This document shows, piece by piece, positions 1-8,751 of a stretch of DNA of 64,000 nt (positions are counted from its first letter, which is position 1; every line of letters starts with the position of its first letter). The stretch is from Halogeometricum rufum (GTDB lineage Archaea; Halobacteriota; Halobacteria; Halobacteriales; Haloferacaceae). The translations under genes and the position numbers were made by a program. The stretch lies in the NCBI RefSeq assembly GCF_900112175.1, contig NZ_FOYT01000001.1, positions 744,001 to 808,000 on the forward strand. Reading direction: 5' to 3'. The notes beneath the pieces are model-generated. The model did no database searches. It saw only the letters and a program-made list of their open reading frames with translations, and was not told the DNA's origin.

Positions 1-41
1 CGGTTTCGCTTGTAGTCCTTCAACGCGTCGCGCAGTTGCAT
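1..41 (-). CDS. 5' end of a divergent gene, cut by the window edge
   Basis: An ATG on the minus strand at 41-39 opens a frame reading MQLRDALKDYKRN before the window ends. A TATA-like element lies about 25-30 bases upstream, which fits a leaderless haloarchaeal transcript. It is divergent from the GH13 glucanase gene, so a carbohydrate-related function (for example a glucoamylase-type hydrolase) would fit the position, but only 13 codons are visible and this is inference. Confidence 0.4.
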   Translation of the reverse strand, partial: MQLRDALKDYKRN

Positions 42-63
42 TGTCCGCCACTCGACGGTCGGG

Positions 64-76
64 GGTAATAACTTTT
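64..76 (-). promoter_or_regulatory. TATA-like element of the divergent gene at the left edge
   Basis: Read on the minus strand this is an A-rich BRE-like stretch followed by GTTATTA, about 25-30 bases before the minus-strand ATG at 41. The surrounding 42-145 interval is noticeably AT-richer than its neighbours and is the shared promoter region for the divergent pair. Confidence 0.4.
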
Positions 77-145
77 GGTGTAATTGTCGTTCACAGATTT
101 CTGCTTCTCCGAAACAGTCAAACGACTGGCCCCGTCTCTGGGCGT

Positions 146-2248
146 ATGCACCATCCCGGACCGCCCCGGTTCACGCACGTGGGCGACGCCGTCGAACTCG
201 CGCCGCGGGACCCCGACCCGGCCGAGACGTACCGCTGGCGGGTCGTCGAACGCCCCGCCGACAGCGACCTGACCGTCGGCGACGCGCCCGTCGTCCACCT
301 CGCGCCGGACGTGCCCGGCGTCTACCGCCTCGAACTCGACGCCCCAGACGGGACCCACCGGCAGACCGTCCGCGCGTTCCCCGACCCCCGGCGTCCGGTG
401 CAGTTTCGGGTGGACGCGGCGGCCGTCGACGCGGCCCCCGACGCCGTCGAACGCGTCTCCGTCATCGGCCCGTTCAACGACTTCGAGATGGGGCTGACGC
501 GGGCGACGTTCGACGGCGACGCCTGGACCGCGGCGGCGAGACTCCCGCCGGGCACGCACGAGGCCATCTTCGCGTTCGACGACGCCTTCGACCCGTACGC
601 CCGCACCGAGGTGACCGTCGAGGGACCGGGCCGCCCCCGCGTCCGACTCGACGCCGACCGGCGGGGCGACGAGGTGGTCGTCACGGCGGACGCCCGCCCC
701 GCACCCGACGGGGCCGACCCGTCGGTCGAGTTCTACCTCGACGGCCGCGACGAACTCACCGACGACGACGTGACCGTCTCGGGCGACGAACTCCGCCTCC
801 CCGCCGACGCCGTCGCCGGTCGGACGCGCGTCCACGCCGTCCCCGTCGCCGACCGCCACGGCCTCTCGGACACGGTCGAACTCGGACGCGAGGGCGGAGA
901 CGTGGCCGTCTCCCGCCCTGCCGACGCGCCCGCGTGGGTCGAGGACGCCACCATCTACCAGATATTCGTCCGCGAGTTCGCGGGCGAGACGGTGGACGCC
1001 ACGTTCGCGGAACTCGAACGCCGCGTCCCCTACCTCGAACACCTCGGCGTCGACACCATCTGGCTCACCCCCGTCTGCGAGAGTCCGACGCGCCACGGCT
1101 ACCACATCACCGACCTGTTCGACACGGCCGACGACCTCGGCACGAGAGCCGAGTTCGAGTCGCTGGTCGACCGACTCCACGAGGCGGGCGTCCGCGTCGT
1201 CTTCGACCTCGTGATAAATCACACCTCGCGCGACCACCCCGCGTACCAACTCCACGAGGCGGGCGTCCCGGAGTACGAGGACCTGTACGAGCGGATTCCG
1301 GCCGAACGGGACACCTCGGACGTGGACTGGTCGGCCGACGGCGCGCCCGGCGTCCTGTTCAACTGGTGGTCGATTCCGAACCTGAACTACGACTCCCTGC
1401 GCGTCCGCGAGTGGATGCTCGACGTGGTCGACGAGTGGGCGCCCGTCGTCGACGGCTTCCGGTGCGACGTCGCGTGGGGCGTCCCGCACGGTTTCTGGAA
1501 GGAGGTCCGAGACCGACTCAAGCGCGAGCAGGCCGACTTCCTCCTGTTGGACGAGACGGTCCCCCGTCGCCCCGCGTTCGCGGAGAACGAGTTCGACCTG
1601 CACTACGACACCGACCTCTACTACGCGCTCAGAGACGTGGGGACCGGCGAGGCGCCCGCGGAGGCCGTCTTCGACGCGCTCGCGGCGTCCGCTCACCGCG
1701 GCTACCCCGACGACGCGGTCCACATGCGGTACGTCGAGAACCACGACGAGGACCGCTACCTCGCCGAGTGCGGTCCCGACGCCCTCCGCGCGGCCGTCGC
1801 GGTGACGTTCACGTTCCCGGGCGTCCCTCTCGTATACTACGGGCAGGAACGCGGCGTCACCGAGCAACGCGGGCGGATGAAGTGGCACGACGGCGACGCC
1901 GACCTGACCGACTTCCACCGCCGCCTCGTCTCCCTCCGCGCCGCGGAACCCGCCCTGCGCGCCGGGTCGGTCGACCCCCTCTCTCCGACCGTCTCGGGTA
2001 CCGACGCGGCGAACGTCGCCGCCTACGAGCGAACGACCGACGAGGACCGCCTCCTCGTCGTCGTCAACTTCGGCGCAGAGGCGGCGACGGTGAGGTTCGA
2101 CGGCGGCGCGACGACGGCCGACGGCGCGGACCCGACGCTTCCCGGCGAGATGCAGACGGATAGGAAGGACCTCCTCTCCGGTGAGAACGTCGCGACGGGC
2201 GACGGCGGCGTTCGCGTCGAGGACTGCGTCGTCCTCCGTCTCTCCTGA
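146..2248 (+). CDS. malA: GH13-family alpha-amylase/cyclomaltodextrinase-like enzyme
   Basis: A 700-residue glycoside hydrolase of family 13, acting on alpha-1,4-glucans or maltodextrins. The first ~270 residues form beta-rich, E-set/CBM48-like domains, followed by the (beta/alpha)8 barrel. All four conserved GH13 regions are visible: DLVINHTS (region I), GFRCDVA with nucleophile D441 (II), LLDETV with acid/base E470 (III) and ENHDED with D534 (IV). A short C-terminal beta domain ends the protein. No signal peptide is visible, so it is probably cytoplasmic. The ATG at 146 is chosen because the upstream part of the open frame reads like non-coding sequence. The neighbouring trmB gene suggests sugar-responsive control. 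The exact specificity (alpha-amylase, neopullulanase or cyclomaltodextrinase) cannot be decided from sequence. Confidence 0.9.
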   Translation: MHHPGPPRFTHVGDAVELAPRDPDPAETYRWRVVERPADSDLTVGDAPVVHLAPDVPGVYRLELDAPDGTHRQTVRAFPDPRRPVQFRVDAAAVDAAPDAVERVSVIGPFNDFEMGLTRATFDGDAWTAAARLPPGTHEAIFAFDDAFDPYARTEVTVEGPGRPRVRLDADRRGDEVVVTADARPAPDGADPSVEFYLDGRDELTDDDVTVSGDELRLPADAVAGRTRVHAVPVADRHGLSDTVELGREGGDVAVSRPADAPAWVEDATIYQIFVREFAGETVDATFAELERRVPYLEHLGVDTIWLTPVCESPTRHGYHITDLFDTADDLGTRAEFESLVDRLHEAGVRVVFDLVINHTSRDHPAYQLHEAGVPEYEDLYERIPAERDTSDVDWSADGAPGVLFNWWSIPNLNYDSLRVREWMLDVVDEWAPVVDGFRCDVAWGVPHGFWKEVRDRLKREQADFLLLDETVPRRPAFAENEFDLHYDTDLYYALRDVGTGEAPAEAVFDALAASAHRGYPDDAVHMRYVENHDEDRYLAECGPDALRAAVAVTFTFPGVPLVYYGQERGVTEQRGRMKWHDGDADLTDFHRRLVSLRAAEPALRAGSVDPLSPTVSGTDAANVAAYERTTDEDRLLVVVNFGAEAATVRFDGGATTADGADPTLPGEMQTDRKDLLSGENVATGDGGVRVEDCVVLRLS

Positions 2249-2368
2249 CTCGTTCTGACCGACCCGACCGGACCTGCCCGACCAGTCGCGCCCCGACCTG
2301 ACTGCCGCCCTCGCGTCTCTGGCCCCTCGCCGCCCTCGTGGACCGCCGCCGGTGCGCGAAGCCACGTC

Positions 2369-2379
2369 AGTATAAGTGA
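2369..2379 (+). promoter_or_regulatory. TATA box of the trmB gene
   Basis: AGTATAAGTGA lies 27-30 bases before the ATG at 2401, the usual spacing for a leaderless haloarchaeal transcript. It gives trmB its own promoter rather than read-through from the amylase gene alone. Confidence 0.55.
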
Positions 2380-2400
2380 CCCTGTTCTGCATGTCTCACC

Positions 2401-3453
2401 ATGGAAGACGCCGCGCTCATCGAGTTGCTCCAGCGGTTCGGCTTCTCCGACAAGGAGATAGACACGTACCTCACCATTCTCGAACTCGGCGAGGCGAAGG
2501 CGAGCACCATCGCCGACGAGGCCGACGTCTCGAAGCGCTACGTCTACAGCATCGCGGAGACACTCGCGGACCGCGGCTTCGTCGAGGTGAACGACCACGC
2601 GGTGCCGACGACCATCCGCGCACGGCCGCCCGCGGACGTGGTCGAGTCGCTCACGTCGGACTTAGACGAGATGCGGCCGGCGCTCGAATCGCGGTTCTCC
2701 CAGGCGGCCCCCCGGTCGGAGCGGTTCGAGGTGGTGAAGTCGCGGGTGACGGTCATCAAGCGCATCAACGAACTCGTCGGACGCGCCGAGACGGAGGTGA
2801 CGCTGGGCGTCCCGTACTCGCTCGTGGACGACGTGGCCGACGAACTGCGCGACGCCGTCGACCGAGGCGTCCTCGTCCTCCTCATCGTCACCGGCGTCGG
2901 CCCGAACGACGACCTGCCCCTCTCGGGCCTCGCTTCGGTCGTCCGGGCGTGGGAGGAACCGATGCCGACCATGCTCACCGTCGACCAGGAGGCGGGACTG
3001 GTCGCGCCGACGGAGATGGTCACGCAGTCGAACAGCGCGGCGCAGGCCATCGTCTTCGCGCAGGAACAACTCGGCCCGGTCCTCGTCGGGTCGTTCCTCG
3101 GCAACTACTGGCCGATGGCCGCCGAGACGTACACCTGCGAACCCGACGACCTGCCGACGACGTACGGCGACTTCCGCCACGCCGTCCTGCAGGCGACGGT
3201 CCACGCGCGGACGGGGGGGACCGTCGTCGCACACGTCACGGGTCGGTGGGTCCACGTCGAGGACGGCCCCACCGAACTGACGGGCACCGTCGTCGACATC
3301 CGCCAGGGACTGCTCGAACCCTCGACCAACTCGTTCCCCGTGGAGAACACGCTCGTCGTCGAAACCGACGAGGGCACCTTCAGTATCGGCGGGCAGGGGG
3401 CCTTCGTCGAGGACTTCGAGGCAGAGACGGTCGAACTTCGCCCGCTAGGCTGA
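2401..3453 (+). CDS. trmB: TrmB-family sugar-sensing transcriptional regulator
   Basis: 350 residues with the TrmB layout: an N-terminal winged helix (about residues 5-75, beginning LQRFGFSDKEIDTYLTI, with a recognition helix around VSKRYVYS), a short linker, then the ~245-residue TrmB sugar-binding domain, which starts as a phospholipase-D-like fold and ends in a beta-rich part. Proteins of this family bind maltose, trehalose or glucose-type ligands and switch sugar uptake, glycolysis and gluconeogenesis genes. The position just downstream of the GH13 enzyme suggests it controls that gene and perhaps the gene at the left edge. The binding site itself was not identified. Confidence 0.9.
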   Translation: MEDAALIELLQRFGFSDKEIDTYLTILELGEAKASTIADEADVSKRYVYSIAETLADRGFVEVNDHAVPTTIRARPPADVVESLTSDLDEMRPALESRFSQAAPRSERFEVVKSRVTVIKRINELVGRAETEVTLGVPYSLVDDVADELRDAVDRGVLVLLIVTGVGPNDDLPLSGLASVVRAWEEPMPTMLTVDQEAGLVAPTEMVTQSNSAAQAIVFAQEQLGPVLVGSFLGNYWPMAAETYTCEPDDLPTTYGDFRHAVLQATVHARTGGTVVAHVTGRWVHVEDGPTELTGTVVDIRQGLLEPSTNSFPVENTLVVETDEGTFSIGGQGAFVEDFEAETVELRPLG

Positions 3454-3694
3454 GAGCCGCGGCCGCGATGCCGCCTCCTGCGGGTCGACGCTTCTCCGGA
3501 ACGCTCGCGCCGAGAGAGACGTCTTCGCTGTGAGCGACTCGGCGTTCCGATTCGCGCCACTCACGATTTCGTATCGCGGTATCTGATTTATCGGTGATGA
3601 GGCGGCGCTTCGCCCGTCGCTCACGAACGGGTGGAAGACAGGCTGAGTCGTCGGTACGAGAGAGAAGGGTGGTATCGCCGCCGGAACGGGGCGG

Positions 3695-4606
3695 TCAGTC
3701 GGCGAACGCGCGAACCGACTCGAACTCGTTCGCCGCGACGGCGTCGCAGAGTGCCGACTCGTCCACGTCGTCGGGCATCGACCCCGGGTACTTCCGGCGG
3801 AAGTAGTCGAGGACGTTCTTCACGTCGCGTGCGAGGAGTTCCCGCGCGTTGTCGTGGTCGGTCGATACCGCCTGCGGCCAGTCGAAGACGGTCACGCCCT
3901 GTTCGCCGACGGCGACGTTGTACTCGCTCATGTCGGCGTGGACGTAGCCGGCGTCGTAGGCCGCCGCGATTTCGTGCAGGACCAGGTCGAGGACGCCGAT
4001 CACCTGACCGGCCTCGAGTTTCGCCCGGTCGAGTTCGACGCCCCCCAGTTTCTCCATCACGATGGCGTGGCGGTTCTGATCGATCGGTCGCGGAACCGAC
4101 ACGTCGGGGTAGAGGTCCTCCAGCACCTCGTACTCGCGTTCGGCCGCCTTCCGCGCGGTGTAGAGCCACGACACGTGCTGGTTCTCGGAGGTGTACTCGC
4201 GTTCGCGCATCACCTCGCGGAAGTTGGTGTACCCCTCGCGGTGGAACTTCAGCGCCAGCGGTTTGTACGACTGCACCTCGAACACGTCGCTCTCCTTCCC
4301 GACGCCGAGGGGGGCACCGACGCCCTGGATGGTGTCTCGCTTCGAGAACGTCCGCAGGGCGAGTGCGTCGTAGCCCTCGACGGCGAGTTTGTACCCCTCG
4401 TACTGGATGGTCTTGCGTTCGACCAGGTCGCGTCGCATGCACCGGTTCAGTCGGTACTCCACGTTCTCCGGGGTGAGACCCGAGAGGTCGGGGAGTTTGC
4501 CGCGGTTCACCCACTCGCCGAAGCGCATCCCCTGTTCGACGCCCGAGAGGAGGTAGAAGTCCTCGGCTTCGAGTTCGGCCATCACGCCCGCGACGTTCCG
4601 CACCAT
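3695..4606 (-). CDS. rio2: RIO-type serine/threonine kinase Rio2
   Basis: 303 residues, the usual length for archaeal Rio2. Residues 1-90 are the Rio2-specific winged helix. The kinase follows, with the flexible nucleotide loop GVGKESDVFEV in place of a normal glycine-rich loop, the catalytic loop HADMSEYNV and the metal-binding VFDWPQAV (RIO kinases use this DFG-like aspartate for autophosphorylation). In archaea and eukaryotes Rio2 acts in maturation of the small ribosomal subunit. The gene converges on trmB with a 241-base gap (3454-3694) in which nothing clear was seen. Confidence 0.95.
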   Translation of the reverse strand: MVRNVAGVMAELEAEDFYLLSGVEQGMRFGEWVNRGKLPDLSGLTPENVEYRLNRCMRRDLVERKTIQYEGYKLAVEGYDALALRTFSKRDTIQGVGAPLGVGKESDVFEVQSYKPLALKFHREGYTNFREVMREREYTSENQHVSWLYTARKAAEREYEVLEDLYPDVSVPRPIDQNRHAIVMEKLGGVELDRAKLEAGQVIGVLDLVLHEIAAAYDAGYVHADMSEYNVAVGEQGVTVFDWPQAVSTDHDNARELLARDVKNVLDYFRRKYPGSMPDDVDESALCDAVAANEFESVRAFAD

Positions 4607-4779
4607 ACCCGAAGGACGCCCGCGACACCTAAAAGGACCGCGAGTCGCGAGTGATAAACCATAAGGCGCGATATAAAATTGCGTTTCGCCGGTCCGGGTC
4701 GTGCCTCGGCGGTCTCCCTCGGTGCGATGGGTCGCCTCGAATCCCCAGCGTTTACGAATGTCATTCCGTTAGGACGTGT

Positions 4780-5475
4780 ATGGTCCCGCTCACGCGCCGA
4801 CGCCTCCTCCACGCCGCGGTCGCTCTCCTCGCGGGGACGGCCGGGTGCAACGCCTCCCAGAGCAGTTCGGTGACGGGAACGGCCGCGGCCGGTCCCGCCG
4901 GTCGCCCGGCCGACGCCGTCGTCCCCGAGCACCACTCCCTCCGGAACCCGGCGGACGCACCGCCCGTGTGGCTCCGACCGGCGGACGACGAGTCGACGTC
5001 GGCGTCGCCGTCGGCCACGCCCCGACCGTCGCAAGCGCAGGGCTTCGTCGCGTCGGCGGAGACGGCAGACCGCCTCGCGTTCGCGGACGTGAACGGCGCG
5101 GCGGCGGCGCGGCGGTTCGTGTCGAACACCGACTTCGCGTCGGAGACGCTCCTCCTCGAGACGCAGAGCGTCGAGGCCTGCCACACGCTCTCGCTCTGTC
5201 ACGTCTCGTGGACCGACAGCAGTATCGACACCGCCTACGGGAGCACCTACCGGGACGCCGACGTGGACTGCGACGCCGGCGACAGCGACAGCGTCTCGAT
5301 GCTGATTCGCATTCCCGAGGTGCTGGACCCCGACGCCATCAGGAGTCGCGGGTCGAGTTGGGGGAGTGGCGGGTGCGACAGACGCCGCCCGCGGGAGGGC
5401 GAACCGACGACCGAACCGCCGAACTACGGGCCGAAGTCGCCGACGAACGCCACGGCGACCGGAGAAGAGGAATGA
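4780..5475 (+). CDS. Tat-exported lipoprotein of unknown function
   Basis: 231 residues. The N-terminus PLTRRRLLHAAVALLAG followed by TAGC is a twin-arginine signal with a haloarchaeal lipobox, so the mature protein should be lipid-anchored at Cys24 or so on the outer face of the membrane. A Ser/Thr/Ala-rich linker follows, then a compact domain with several cysteines (CHTLSLCHVSW and a later C-D-C-D segment) that could form disulfides outside the cell. No family was recognised. It overlaps the next lipoprotein gene by four bases (ATGA), implying coupled translation and a shared role. The ATG at 4780 is chosen because it places the twin-arginine motif at the start. Confidence 0.75.
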   Translation: MVPLTRRRLLHAAVALLAGTAGCNASQSSSVTGTAAAGPAGRPADAVVPEHHSLRNPADAPPVWLRPADDESTSASPSATPRPSQAQGFVASAETADRLAFADVNGAAAARRFVSNTDFASETLLLETQSVEACHTLSLCHVSWTDSSIDTAYGSTYRDADVDCDAGDSDSVSMLIRIPEVLDPDAIRSRGSSWGSGGCDRRRPREGEPTTEPPNYGPKSPTNATATGEEE

Positions 5476-6803
5476 CCGACGACCCCTTCCGGGCGACCCG
5501 TCGCGGGTTCGTCGCGCTGGCGGGGACCGTCGCACTCGCCGGCTGCGGCGGCCTGAACCCGCTCTCCGAACCCGAACCGACGACGATAGACGGGTCGGCG
5601 CTGCGCGAGGCGGCGTCGGGCGACCCGCCGACAGTGCCGCCGGCGGTGCCGATAGCGGTAGAACAAGCGTACGTAGACGCGGGCGTCGAGACGGTCCGCG
5701 ACACCCTCGCGTCCGTCCCGGCGCCGTTCGACGAGCGCGAGGTGCCGAACGGCATGATTCGGCGCGAACTCGGGGAGATGCACGAACGGGCGACCGACGC
5801 CCTCGAAGACGTCTCCGAGGCGCCGTCGCCCGCCGAAGCGCTGGGGTCGCTTCGGTACGCTCGCGAGTCCGCCACCGCGGTGGCGACGGCGTGGCGGGCC
5901 ATCGACGGGGACGTCGCCTTCGACGACGTGCGCGAGACGGCCTCGGCGGTCCGAGGCGAGATAGACGACTTCCGCGGGCGCTGGCGCTACGTCGGCGACG
6001 ACCCGGTCCGGGCGGTGCTCGCCCACGCCGAAGTCGAGGACCGCGTCGCCACCGCCGGCCGCAGGCTCTCCGGCGCGGTCGACCGGTCGCGGTACGTCGC
6101 CGAGAACCCCGTCGTAATCGGCGAGATGGCCGGCGACGTCGCCGCCGCGCGGGCGTCGCTGACGCACGGTGCCTACCTGTACGACCGGTTCGTCGCCTCG
6201 CTGGCGGCGACGCGGCCGATGGGCCCGGTGTTCCGCGCGGCGGGCGAGTCGCTGACCGCGACGATGAACGACCGGCGAGAGGAACTCCCGGCCGCGGACG
6301 GGTCACCGTCGTCGTACGCCGGGGGCGACGCCGCGGAGGCGCCCGTGGGGTCCGCGCTGGTCGAACTCCGCGACGGCATCGAGTACGCCGACCGAATCGA
6401 CGACGAACGAGCGACCGGCCAACGGGCGAACGTCGTCCTCTCGGCGTTCTGGACGCTGGTTCGTATCCGGGCGTTCGAGCGTCTCCGCGAACGCGTCGAG
6501 CGCGGGGACTACGTGACCGTCGAGAGCGCCGCGGACGTGCGGCGGATGCGCGAGTCGGCGTTTCGGGCGGTGGAGTCCGCGCTGGCGTCTGACGCGCCTC
6601 CGCGTCTCGCCCGTCACGTGCTCCAGACGGTCGGCGCGCTGGAGTACGTCGCGAAGCGACTGCACGAGTACGAGGACGACGACGAGGTACACGTCGACTG
6701 GCTCGGCCGGGAACTCGGCCGGTACGTCTCCGTCGAGGCGATGGCGCGGGCGACGCCGGAGACGACGAAATCCGTCGCCGACGCGATTCGGTCCGCGCGC
6801 TGA
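5472..6803 (+). CDS. Tat-exported, helix-rich lipoprotein of unknown function
   Basis: 443 residues beginning with a twin-arginine signal (RATRRGFVALAG) and lipobox LAGC at about residue 25. The mature part is alpha-helical and repetitive in feel, with many Ala/Glu/Arg heptad-like stretches, and no known catalytic motif was found. It is translationally coupled (ATGA overlap) to the lipoprotein upstream, so the two probably form an exported pair at the cell surface. Confidence 0.75.
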   Translation: MTDDPFRATRRGFVALAGTVALAGCGGLNPLSEPEPTTIDGSALREAASGDPPTVPPAVPIAVEQAYVDAGVETVRDTLASVPAPFDEREVPNGMIRRELGEMHERATDALEDVSEAPSPAEALGSLRYARESATAVATAWRAIDGDVAFDDVRETASAVRGEIDDFRGRWRYVGDDPVRAVLAHAEVEDRVATAGRRLSGAVDRSRYVAENPVVIGEMAGDVAAARASLTHGAYLYDRFVASLAATRPMGPVFRAAGESLTATMNDRREELPAADGSPSSYAGGDAAEAPVGSALVELRDGIEYADRIDDERATGQRANVVLSAFWTLVRIRAFERLRERVERGDYVTVESAADVRRMRESAFRAVESALASDAPPRLARHVLQTVGALEYVAKRLHEYEDDDEVHVDWLGRELGRYVSVEAMARATPETTKSVADAIRSAR

Positions 6804-6848
6804 CCGGGTCGCCAATCTTCTTGGCGCCGCGCCGCGACGTTCGCCCGA

Positions 6849-7544
6849 ATGCCCGCCCGTCACCGACTCCTCCTCGCCCTCGTCCTCGTCAGCGTCGTCG
6901 GAACCGCCGTCGCCGCTCCGGCGGCCGCCCGCGAACCGCCCCGCGCCGCCTGCGCCGTCTGCACCGACGCTCTCGACGACGCCGCCGCCGCGGCGGGAGT
7001 CACGCTCGACCCCGGCGACTCGACGATGGTCGTTACGGTCGCGGAGAACGGGTCGACGCGGTGGACGGCGCGGGTCGCCCTCGCGTCGGGCGCGGATCGA
7101 CTGGCGAACGACTCGCTCCGGTCGGCAGTCGTCGCCGACGCGATGGACCAGGGGCGACCCGCGGCGACGCCCGAGGACGTGTCGAGTCGCCTCGACGGCG
7201 ACACGCTGGTCGTCAGCTACCGCGACACCGACGCCGTCGAATCGGAGGTGGGCGTCCTGTTGTTCACCGCCTTCCACGCGTCGGACCCCGTCCGGCCGTT
7301 CGTCGCCGGCGGCGAGGGCACCGTCTTCGTCGGCGCGGACGAACTCGTCGTCCGCGCGCCCGAGGGCTACGCGGTCAGCGGTCGATACGGCGGCGCGGCG
7401 GTGACGGCCGACGCGGTCCGATGGACGGGCGACGCGGCGGGCGAGTCGTCGATAGACCGCTCGACGGCCGTCGCGTTCGTCCCCGACGGCGCGTGGTTCC
7501 CCCGGGTTCGCGCGACGCTGGCACGTCTGCTCGTCGGGCTCTGA
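6849..7544 (+). CDS. Secreted or membrane-attached conserved haloarchaeal protein
   Basis: 231 residues with a Sec-type signal peptide (hydrophobic LLLALVLVSVVGTAVAAPAAA, residues 6-26). The mature protein has a CAVC pair near its start, then a beta-rich body with the repeated theme of Thr/Val strands and GYAVSGRYGG. The C-terminal helix is short. No enzymatic signature is visible. It lies 45 bases after the lipoprotein pair on the same strand and may belong with them. Confidence 0.7.
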   Translation: MPARHRLLLALVLVSVVGTAVAAPAAAREPPRAACAVCTDALDDAAAAAGVTLDPGDSTMVVTVAENGSTRWTARVALASGADRLANDSLRSAVVADAMDQGRPAATPEDVSSRLDGDTLVVSYRDTDAVESEVGVLLFTAFHASDPVRPFVAGGEGTVFVGADELVVRAPEGYAVSGRYGGAAVTADAVRWTGDAAGESSIDRSTAVAFVPDGAWFPRVRATLARLLVGL

Positions 7545-7623
7545 ACGGTGCCGCGGCTCCGACTCGGTAGTGCTCGGATGCGATGCGACGCCGGGTCGGA
7601 CGCGGACCCGGCCGCCGGCGTCG

Positions 7624-8094
7624 TTACTCCACGTCGATGATGACGGGGCCGTCGTCCCCGTCGTCGCCCTCGTCCATGCCGGCGAGTTCGTCCTCGAAGT
7701 CGAGTTCGTCGGTCAGGTCCGACAGCGCCATCTCGATGTTCCACTTGTTCGCCTTCCACACCGCGTCGAACAGCGTCCCGACGTACGGAATCGCGCCGCC
7801 CGCGGTGTCGATGACGACGTTCGCGAGCATCGCCAACAGCGTCTTGTAGGAGACGCCGAGGCGCGCCGACTCGGCCACGATGTACAGCGAGAACGCCGCG
7901 CTCACCACGTCGCCGACGACGGGAATCGAGCCGAGAATCGGGTCGAGGCCGACCCGGCTGTTCGTCCCCGGAATCCCCACCAGGTCGTCGAAGACGTACG
8001 CGACGGTACGCATCCGCTCGACGGCGGCCCGGTCGACGCTCTCGGGAATCTCTCCGCCGTAGCCGTCTAGTTCGTCTGCGATGTCTCGCTTCAT
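7624..8094 (-). CDS. DUF4112 family membrane protein
   Basis: 156 residues matching the DUF4112 pattern: GLDPILGSIPVVGDVVS, a hydrophobic segment, then a second segment around IPYVGTLFDAVWKANKWN. Two to three membrane-associated helices are expected, with an acidic tail of Asp/Glu/Gly at the C-terminus. The function of the family is not established. The ATG at 8094 is taken because upstream codons in this frame look non-coding. It is divergent from the small gene at 8338. Confidence 0.85.
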   Translation of the reverse strand: MKRDIADELDGYGGEIPESVDRAAVERMRTVAYVFDDLVGIPGTNSRVGLDPILGSIPVVGDVVSAAFSLYIVAESARLGVSYKTLLAMLANVVIDTAGGAIPYVGTLFDAVWKANKWNIEMALSDLTDELDFEDELAGMDEGDDGDDGPVIIDVE

Positions 8095-8307
8095 AGGCAC
8101 GCGTAGTCGGTGACGACGCAAAAGTCCGCTGGCTGACTGTATCGGCGGTCTGTCACTCTCTGCCGACCGAACGTACGGTTCGCCGACGGGTGGCGAACCG
8201 GCAACCGACCGCGGGGAACGACCGGCCCGCCCTCGGGTCGTCCCCGCTTCCCTTCCGCCTCGCGTCGGCTCACTGTCTCGCCGCCGCCTCGCCGCGACGG
8301 GGCCACG

Positions 8308-8315
8308 TTTATACC
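8308..8315 (+). promoter_or_regulatory. TATA box before the gene at 8338
   Basis: TTTATACC centred 27 bases before the ATG, preceded by a C/G-rich BRE-like context. The spacing predicts a leaderless transcript. The rest of the 243-base divergent gap (8095-8337) shows nothing clear. Confidence 0.55.
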
Positions 8316-8337
8316 GCCCGTCGAAAATCATCGCACG

Positions 8338-8697
8338 ATGGTGGACGGAATCGAGGTCAGGGAAGACCAACTGCGAGCGAAGGTGAAGGGCGAACGCGCC
8401 GGGGCGAACGTCGCCGGGATGCAGTACATCGGCTACGAAATCGGCCTCACCGAGAACAGCCTGCACGTCTACGGGAAGCACTGCAACGCCGACATCGCCG
8501 ACGAGGACTACCGCTACATGGTCGTCCCCCTCACCAGCGTCCGCGCGGTCAAGATGGCCGACGTGAAGGACCGCGGCCGGTCCGTCGAGATTCACCTCGG
8601 CGAGGAGGACGACATCGTCCTCTACAGCGAGGGCCAGACGACCCTCGGGAAGAACCTCCGACGCCTGTTCCTCCTCGTCTCCCGCCTCCTCTCGTGA
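8338..8697 (+). CDS. Small conserved haloarchaeal protein
   Basis: 119 residues, no signal peptide and no membrane segment. The sequence is beta-rich with a conserved-looking core (MQYIGYEIGLTENSLHVYG, then VVPLTSVRAVKMADV) and ends with a Leu-rich helix (LRRLFLLVSRLLS). The pattern resembles a small PH-like or beta-barrel fold but no family was recognised. It has its own TATA box and is followed after 54 bases by the SDR gene on the same strand. Confidence 0.7.
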   Translation: MVDGIEVREDQLRAKVKGERAGANVAGMQYIGYEIGLTENSLHVYGKHCNADIADEDYRYMVVPLTSVRAVKMADVKDRGRSVEIHLGEEDDIVLYSEGQTTLGKNLRRLFLLVSRLLS

Positions 8698-8751
8698 CCC
8701 GTCGCGCCCGAGACCGAGGTCGTTTCCGACTCGACCGCCACCGACCGACTG

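Noticed and set aside
20-2392. Long antisense frame across the GH13 gene
   Set aside because: It mirrors a well-supported GH13 enzyme with all catalytic motifs, and its own sequence has no recognisable domain.
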